From: Erysipelotrichia bacterium
GTDB taxonomy: Bacteria; Bacillota_I; Bacilli_A; Erysipelotrichales; Erysipelotrichaceae
DNA length: 16,684 bases
Direction of reading: 5' to 3'
Assembly (NCBI GenBank): GCA_009916335.1
Contig: SAAR01000035.1
Coordinates: forward strand, 1 to 16,684
Below the pieces are notes generated by a model. It saw only the letters and a list, made by a program, of their open reading frames with translations, searched no databases and was not told where the DNA came from. This document shows positions 12,798 to 16,684 of the stretch, in pieces; the stretch's first letter is position 1; every line of letters starts with the position of its first letter. A program made the translations under genes and the position numbers.

Positions 12798-13916
12798 ATG
12801 AAGAAATTATTCATTGGGTTATTTTCGTTATTATTAGCATCAACATTATTTGTTAGTGATGTTTTCGCTAATACAGAGGAAGTAAAAATTAAAGATGCTT
12901 TATTGAAAGTACAAGCACATTATATGCAAAAAGAAAAGGTTTTATATAGCGTTGATGATGTATTGGCAATTACCAATCTAGGTATTGATGTAAAAAGTAA
13001 CTTTACTTTAATTGAGGATATGTATCAACAAGGTTTTTCCACAATGAAAGTAGGCACATTGGCAAAAACAATTATGGCATTTTCATTGATGGGAGTAGAT
13101 GTTACTAGTGTGAATGGGACGAATCTTGTTGCGTTACTTGAATCCTATGTAAGAGAAGATGGTGCGATTATGTTTTCACAAACAGAAATGGCAGAGCCTA
13201 ATATTGCCGTTTGGTGCTTATATGCTTTATTAGGGGTAGAAAGTGATAAAAGTGGGATTGTTGCTGATGATTTAGCTAAAAAGCAATTAGCAACAGGTGC
13301 GTTTTGGTACTCCTATAATGGAAGTGTAATGGAAGATGAAGCGACTACAGGTTGGGTGATTGAAGCGTTAAGTGTAACAAATAAAGAGCAATATACGGCT
13401 GTGATTGAAAAAGCAATAGCTTTTTTAAAAACGAAACAACAAGTAGATGGTAGCTATGGTGAATGGGGAGCGAGTGCAGATACGCAAGCTGTGGTATTAC
13501 AAGGGTTACTTGCTTATGATGAACAAGGGGTAAAAAGTGGTCGATATGATATTCAGGGGGTAAGTCCTTATGATACATTATTAGCTATGCAAGATGAAAA
13601 TGGTGGTTTTACTTATCTTGATTGGCAAAGTAATGAATATGTATACAGTGCAATGACTACTTATAATGCGGCTCTTTCTTTAGGTACTTATTTTAATGGT
13701 TCTTTTGTATACAAGGTGCAAAATGCTTATCGTGCAATAGAAGAAAGTAAAAAGGGGAATGAAGAAAGCAGTAAGGAAGTAGTAAATGTACAGGAAGAAA
13801 CAAAGGTTAGTGGACCAACGACTGCTGATACAAGTGATGTAACAAGTTGGATTATGTTGATGCTTACTTCTTTCATTTCACTTTTATTTATAAGAAAATA
13901 TCATGCAAAAGCTTAA
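12798..13916 (+). CDS. Secreted alpha/alpha-toroid protein (intrinsic-factor alpha-domain-like)
   Basis: 372 aa from the ATG at 12798, which follows AAAGGAG. Residues 1-24 are a signal peptide, with likely cleavage after VFA. Residues 28-310 contain repeated helix pairs of the prenyltransferase/squalene-cyclase (alpha6/alpha6) type: NIAVWCLYALLG (135-146), TTGWVIEALSV (183-193), QQVDGSYGEWG (214-224), DTQAVVLQGLLAYD (228-241) and MQDENGGFTYLDW (264-276). A polar stalk (315-348) leads to a transmembrane helix (about 350-365) and a basic tail (RKYHAKA), so the protein is held at the outer face of the membrane. The same fold forms the alpha domain of vertebrate intrinsic factor and transcobalamin, and the next gene encodes the beta domain. 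Catalytic DxDD or DDxD motifs of cyclases are not apparent, which favours ligand binding over catalysis. Confidence 0.82.
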   Translation: MKKLFIGLFSLLLASTLFVSDVFANTEEVKIKDALLKVQAHYMQKEKVLYSVDDVLAITNLGIDVKSNFTLIEDMYQQGFSTMKVGTLAKTIMAFSLMGVDVTSVNGTNLVALLESYVREDGAIMFSQTEMAEPNIAVWCLYALLGVESDKSGIVADDLAKKQLATGAFWYSYNGSVMEDEATTGWVIEALSVTNKEQYTAVIEKAIAFLKTKQQVDGSYGEWGASADTQAVVLQGLLAYDEQGVKSGRYDIQGVSPYDTLLAMQDENGGFTYLDWQSNEYVYSAMTTYNAALSLGTYFNGSFVYKVQNAYRAIEESKKGNEESSKEVVNVQEETKVSGPTTADTSDVTSWIMLMLTSFISLLFIRKYHAKA

Positions 13917-14553
13917 AAAGTGGTTTCATTCATTAGATAAAACAAAAAGAGTAGCCTTCTTATTTGTTGGTGTTTCCTTTTTGCTTATCTTATTGATATC
14001 CTTTTACAATATGATGCACCCCTCTACGATAAAAAAGGATAAAGAGGATATTGTCATAGAAAAAGAAACGAGTAAAAAGGAAGAAAAGCAAAAAACAGAT
14101 ACACAAGAAGAAACATCATCTGCACAGATAGAAGTACCTATTGAAAATAAGCAGGAAGAAAGTGAACAGACACAGCAAAATGTTTCACCTACTACCCAAG
14201 TAGCTGCAAGTGATGAAATGGGGAATGAAAATGTAGTTGAGTATGTTAATATATCCATTTCTATTGTTGGTATGAATGATGAGTTAATTGCTAGTGGTAA
14301 TGTGCAAATGGAAAAAGGCAAAAGTGCATATGATGCTTTAGTGCAGTTTGCGAAAGAGAAAAATATTGTTATTACAACGACAGGTTTTGGTCCGTATGTA
14401 TATGTGAGTGGTATCAATGGTTTCAATGAAAGAGAGCATGGAGCGAGTTCAGGTTGGATGTATAAGGTCAATGAAGTAGCACCTAATCAATCAGCAGGTG
14501 AGTGTATCTTAAAAGATCATGATCAAATGCTTTGGTATTATATCTATGATTAA
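13903..14553 (+). CDS. Membrane-anchored DUF4430 protein (transcobalamin beta-domain-like)
   Basis: 216 aa, overlapping the toroid gene by 14 bases. Residues 17-36 are an N-terminal membrane anchor; about 40-110 is a disordered Glu/Lys/Gln/Thr stalk; 115-214 is a DUF4430 domain. The family signs are SAYDALVQFAKE (141-152), GPYVYVSGINGF (163-174), SGWMYKVN (183-190) and a final DHDQMLWYYIYD. DUF4430 is the bacterial counterpart of the beta domain that caps cobalamin in intrinsic factor and transcobalamin. Its placement between a toroid protein and an ECF S component suggests it completes an extracellular binding site and hands the ligand to the transporter. The ligand itself is not shown by the sequence. 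Confidence 0.88.
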   Translation: MQKLKKWFHSLDKTKRVAFLFVGVSFLLILLISFYNMMHPSTIKKDKEDIVIEKETSKKEEKQKTDTQEETSSAQIEVPIENKQEESEQTQQNVSPTTQVAASDEMGNENVVEYVNISISIVGMNDELIASGNVQMEKGKSAYDALVQFAKEKNIVITTTGFGPYVYVSGINGFNEREHGASSGWMYKVNEVAPNQSAGECILKDHDQMLWYYIYD

Positions 14554-15103
14554 ACTAACAAAAACACAAGAAATTGCTTTGATTTCTTTATTAGCTGCCT
14601 TTAATATTGCATCACGCATCTTCTTACAAGGATTCCCTAATATAAAACCTGTTACTTCAATTATTATGATATCAGTATTCATTTTTAATTTAGCGTTTGC
14701 CATCAAATTGTCCATTGTTACTACCATAGTATCTAATCTATTTTTAGGTATGGGTATTTGGACTTTCTTTCAAATACTAGCATGGATTTGTATTGCTTTA
14801 TTAACACAAATCGTTGTTGATGTGTGTGCGAAATATCATCGTAAACCAAACTTGATAGGTATGTCTATCTTTGCTTTTTTTATGGGTTATGTATTTGGTT
14901 TTATTGTTTCTTTAGATAAGTTGATGATAGGTGGACCTACTTTATTTTGGACTTATTATGTATCAGGGCTGGTATTTGATACATTTCATGCAGTGGGAAA
15001 TTTTTTCTTTTATCTGCTGTGTGCCCCTATTCTTTATCAAGTGTTTGTCAAACAAAGTAAGCATATGAGTGATAAAAACAAGTGTAAAAATGCCAATGAC
15101 TAA
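14546..15103 (+). CDS. ECF transporter S component
   Basis: 185 aa from the ATG at 14546, which overlaps the DUF4430 stop by 8 bases; a longer start nine codons upstream lies deeper in that gene. The protein is hydrophobic with about six helices. It begins KLTKTQEIALISLLAAFNIA, the typical first helix of ECF substrate-binding subunits with small residues for docking, and has the family-like GFPNIKPVTSIIMIS and FLGMGIWTFFQILAW segments. It would bind a vitamin-like substrate and work with the shared EcfA, EcfA' and EcfT subunits, which are not in the window. Similarity to the CbrT-like group and the neighbours suggest a corrinoid, by inference only. The C-terminus is polar and basic. Confidence 0.82.
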   Translation: MIKLTKTQEIALISLLAAFNIASRIFLQGFPNIKPVTSIIMISVFIFNLAFAIKLSIVTTIVSNLFLGMGIWTFFQILAWICIALLTQIVVDVCAKYHRKPNLIGMSIFAFFMGYVFGFIVSLDKLMIGGPTLFWTYYVSGLVFDTFHAVGNFFFYLLCAPILYQVFVKQSKHMSDKNKCKNAND

Positions 15104-15212
15104 TTATATGAAATATACAAAGAGATAAAAAATACACACAACCTTCACATTGACGACATATTCATACCACTTTTTACATATATACTTGTAGTCATGAAAG
15201 TGGGTGAATAAA

Positions 15213-15581
15213 ATGAATCTTAAGAAAAATAAAAAACAATGGAAGGGTAGTAAAGCAGCAATTGCCTTTTATGTATTAGCATTCATCTTTTTATTGTATG
15301 GAGCATATATGATTTATACAGTATATGAATACCTAGTTAGTTACTATGCAAGTTATAGTGCAGGTATGTGGGATGATGTGAAAAGTACAATACAGTATTT
15401 TGTATCTAATTGTAGTTCTTACTTTGTCTATGCCATTATTTGTTATGGTTTAGGTATGATTATCAATATGTTGCATTCTATCAAAACAACATTTGTTAAT
15501 GAAAAGGCAATGGAAGAAGAAAAGGAAGTATTGAGTGATGATGCTTCCATTGAGTATCATGGTGAAGAAAAGATAGCGTAA
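15213..15581 (+). CDS. Small two-helix membrane protein, unknown
   Basis: 122 aa from the ATG at 15213; a GTG three codons earlier is possible. A basic N-terminus (KKNKKQWKGSK) is followed by a helix at about 18-42, a Tyr/Ser-rich outer loop, a second helix at about 65-90 and an acidic cytoplasmic tail. No family recognised. It follows the ECF gene by 109 bases and is closed by its own terminator. It may have its own promoter, since TTGACG at 15150-15155 and TATACT at 15181-15186 are present but not ideally spaced, so membership of the uptake operon is uncertain. Confidence 0.7.
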   Translation: MNLKKNKKQWKGSKAAIAFYVLAFIFLLYGAYMIYTVYEYLVSYYASYSAGMWDDVKSTIQYFVSNCSSYFVYAIICYGLGMIINMLHSIKTTFVNEKAMEEEKEVLSDDASIEYHGEEKIA

Positions 15582-15587
15582 ATAAAG

Positions 15588-15613
15588 ACTTCAATTCAAT
15601 TTGAAGTTTTTTT
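15588..15613 (+). terminator. Intrinsic terminator
   Basis: ACTTCAA (15588-15594) pairs with TTGAAGT (15601-15607) around a 6-base loop, followed by seven Ts. Confidence 0.85.
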
Positions 15614-15706
15614 ATACAAGAGAGTCATTTTTAGTAGTGGTTATTATTTAGTGCTTTTTTTCAATGTATGGATTAAAATAGTGTATACTAATCATTGGTG
15701 ATAACA

Positions 15707-16309
15707 ATGAGTAGAAAACAAAAAATAATGATAATTATAATGAGTTTTTCTTTTATGCTATTAGCGATTTTAGTAAAACAAAAGGCTACTCTTTCTTTTG
15801 ATCGCTTTGTATATGACGCTATCATTACCTATCAAAGTAAGAGAACCACTTTTTTCTTTAATCAGATTACGCAATTAGCAAGTGGTGTGTTTGTTTTTGC
15901 TTTATCGCTTATTTTGTTTTTTATCAATAGACAAATAGGGAAATGGTGTTTCATCAATATGTTAGCGAATAGTGTTTTAAATCAGGTATGTAAGCTGATT
16001 TTTGTAAGAGAAAGACCTTCTCTTTTACATTTAACAAAAGTGAGTGGTTATAGTTTTCCTTCAGGACATGCGATGATGAGTATGGCTGTTTATGGCTTGC
16101 TTATTTATTTTGTGTACCAATCTTCCTTGCATCAAACATGGAAATATCTTTTATATACGATTTTTACTATGATTATCTTATTGGTTGGGTTTTCTCGTAT
16201 TTATTTAGGTGTGCATTATGCCAGTGATGTGCTAGGTGGTTATTTACTATCTTTCATTTATTTATTACTATTTATTCGTTTTTCCTTAAAAGAAAGGTAT
16301 CTTTTATAA
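15707..16309 (+). CDS. PAP2-family membrane phosphatase
   Basis: 200 aa from the ATG at 15707; an upstream TTG is in frame but lacks a ribosome site, while GGTGAT lies before the ATG. All three PAP2 motifs are present: K96-x6-R103-P104 (KLIFVRERP), SGYSFPSGH (113-121) with the catalytic H121, and S163-R164-x5-H170-x3-D174 (SRIYLGVHYASD). Several helices surround the motifs, so the active site faces outward. Such enzymes hydrolyse phosphatidylglycerophosphate, phosphatidic acid or undecaprenyl pyrophosphate; the substrate cannot be told here. A TATACT box (15684-15689) lies 18 bases before the start. Confidence 0.93.
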   Translation: MSRKQKIMIIIMSFSFMLLAILVKQKATLSFDRFVYDAIITYQSKRTTFFFNQITQLASGVFVFALSLILFFINRQIGKWCFINMLANSVLNQVCKLIFVRERPSLLHLTKVSGYSFPSGHAMMSMAVYGLLIYFVYQSSLHQTWKYLLYTIFTMIILLVGFSRIYLGVHYASDVLGGYLLSFIYLLLFIRFSLKERYLL

Positions 16310-16317
16310 AGATTTGA

Positions 16318-16346
16318 TTTTGCTTTTAGAGTAGATATAGTATAAT
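16318..16346 (+). promoter_or_regulatory. Promoter of YgiQ-like gene
   Basis: A perfect TATAAT at 16341-16346, with a weak -35 (TTTTGC, 16318-16323) at 17 bases. GGAGGAG (16361-16367) precedes the ATG at 16374. Confidence 0.6.
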
Positions 16347-16373
16347 TAATGAATGAATGTGGAGGAGAAATGT

Positions 16374-16684
16374 ATGAGTGATTTTTTGCCAATCAATAGA
16401 GAAGAAATGTTAGCGAGAGGGTGGGAACAACCTGACTTTGTATATGTTAGTGGTGATGCATATGTCGATCATCCATCTTTTGGTGCGGCGATTATCACGC
16501 GTGTGTTAGAAAGCCATGGCTATAAGGTGTGTTTTCTTTCGCAGCCTAATTGGCGAGATAAACAAGATTTTATGCAGTTTGGTAAACCTCGTCTGGGCTT
16601 TTTAATTTCTTCAGGAAATATTGATTCGATGGTGAATCATTATACGGTTGCTAAACGTAGACGTCATTTTGATAGTTATACACC
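16374..16684 (+). CDS. YgiQ-family radical SAM protein, 5' end
   Basis: Partial gene, open at the right edge; 103 codons visible. The N-terminus reads FLPINREEMLARGWEQPDF, then VSGDAYVDHPSFGAAIITR and SSGNIDSMVNHYT, all typical of the YgiQ family (B12-binding-like N-terminal fold before the radical SAM core). The CxxxCxxC cluster motif would lie beyond the window, so the radical SAM part is inferred from the family. The function of YgiQ proteins is not established. Confidence 0.9.
   Translation, partial: MSDFLPINREEMLARGWEQPDFVYVSGDAYVDHPSFGAAIITRVLESHGYKVCFLSQPNWRDKQDFMQFGKPRLGFLISSGNIDSMVNHYTVAKRRRHFDSYT

Noticed and set aside
14004..14471. 155-codon minus-strand frame opposite the DUF4430 gene
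   Set aside because: Its Ser/Phe/Cys-rich text arises from the Glu/Lys/Thr-rich stalk on the other strand; DUF4430 is clearly the real gene.
16288..16318. Terminator after the PAP2 gene
   Set aside because: Only a 6-bp AT-rich stem (AAAAGA/TCTTTT) overlapping the stop codon, without a proper T-run.

Overview
The window looks like chromosomal DNA of a low-GC Gram-positive gut bacterium (Bacillota). An Erysipelotrichales-type genome is my best guess. The evidence is AT-rich codon use, AGGAGG-type ribosome binding sites, sigma-A-like promoters, PTS genes with a BglG-family antiterminator, and intrinsic terminators. The placement is an inference from style, not from a marker gene. No tRNA, rRNA, CRISPR array or complete insertion sequence was seen.

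Bases 1-1578 hold the 3' end of a glucose-family PTS transporter (EIIB and EIIA domains) and a GlcT/LicT-type antiterminator. Bases 1579-4260 are a gene-poor, very AT-rich and decayed stretch. It contains a LytTR response regulator broken by one missing T, two small membrane proteins, a short HExxH protein that is probably truncated, scattered coding debris, and three perfect inverted repeats.

At 4261 a clear regulatory leader begins: promoter, overlapping CcpA (cre) site, then a RAT-type antiterminator element that overlaps a terminator. It drives a mannose-family PTS EIIAB protein whose last residues are replaced by the C-terminal part of a glycerate kinase. No EIIC or EIID gene follows. 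A thioredoxin-like lipoprotein overlaps its end, and a terminator closes the unit.

Bases 6279-9338 hold a small pyrophosphatase-like protein, then a tight three-gene unit: a DUF4358-like exported protein, a YihY/BrkB membrane protein and an RlmD/RlmCD-type rRNA methyltransferase. A NAD-dependent epimerase/reductase and a DUF1703-type ATPase/nuclease follow, and a bidirectional terminator separates the latter from a convergent helical-protein gene (12179-12607).

Bases 12798-15103 hold the most striking functional unit. It comprises a secreted alpha/alpha-toroid protein, a membrane-anchored DUF4430 protein and an ECF transporter S component, all overlapping. The first two correspond to the alpha and beta domains of vertebrate intrinsic factor/transcobalamin, which suggests a surface capture and uptake system for a corrinoid or similar ligand. 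A small membrane protein, a PAP2 phosphatase and the start of a YgiQ-type radical SAM gene end the window.
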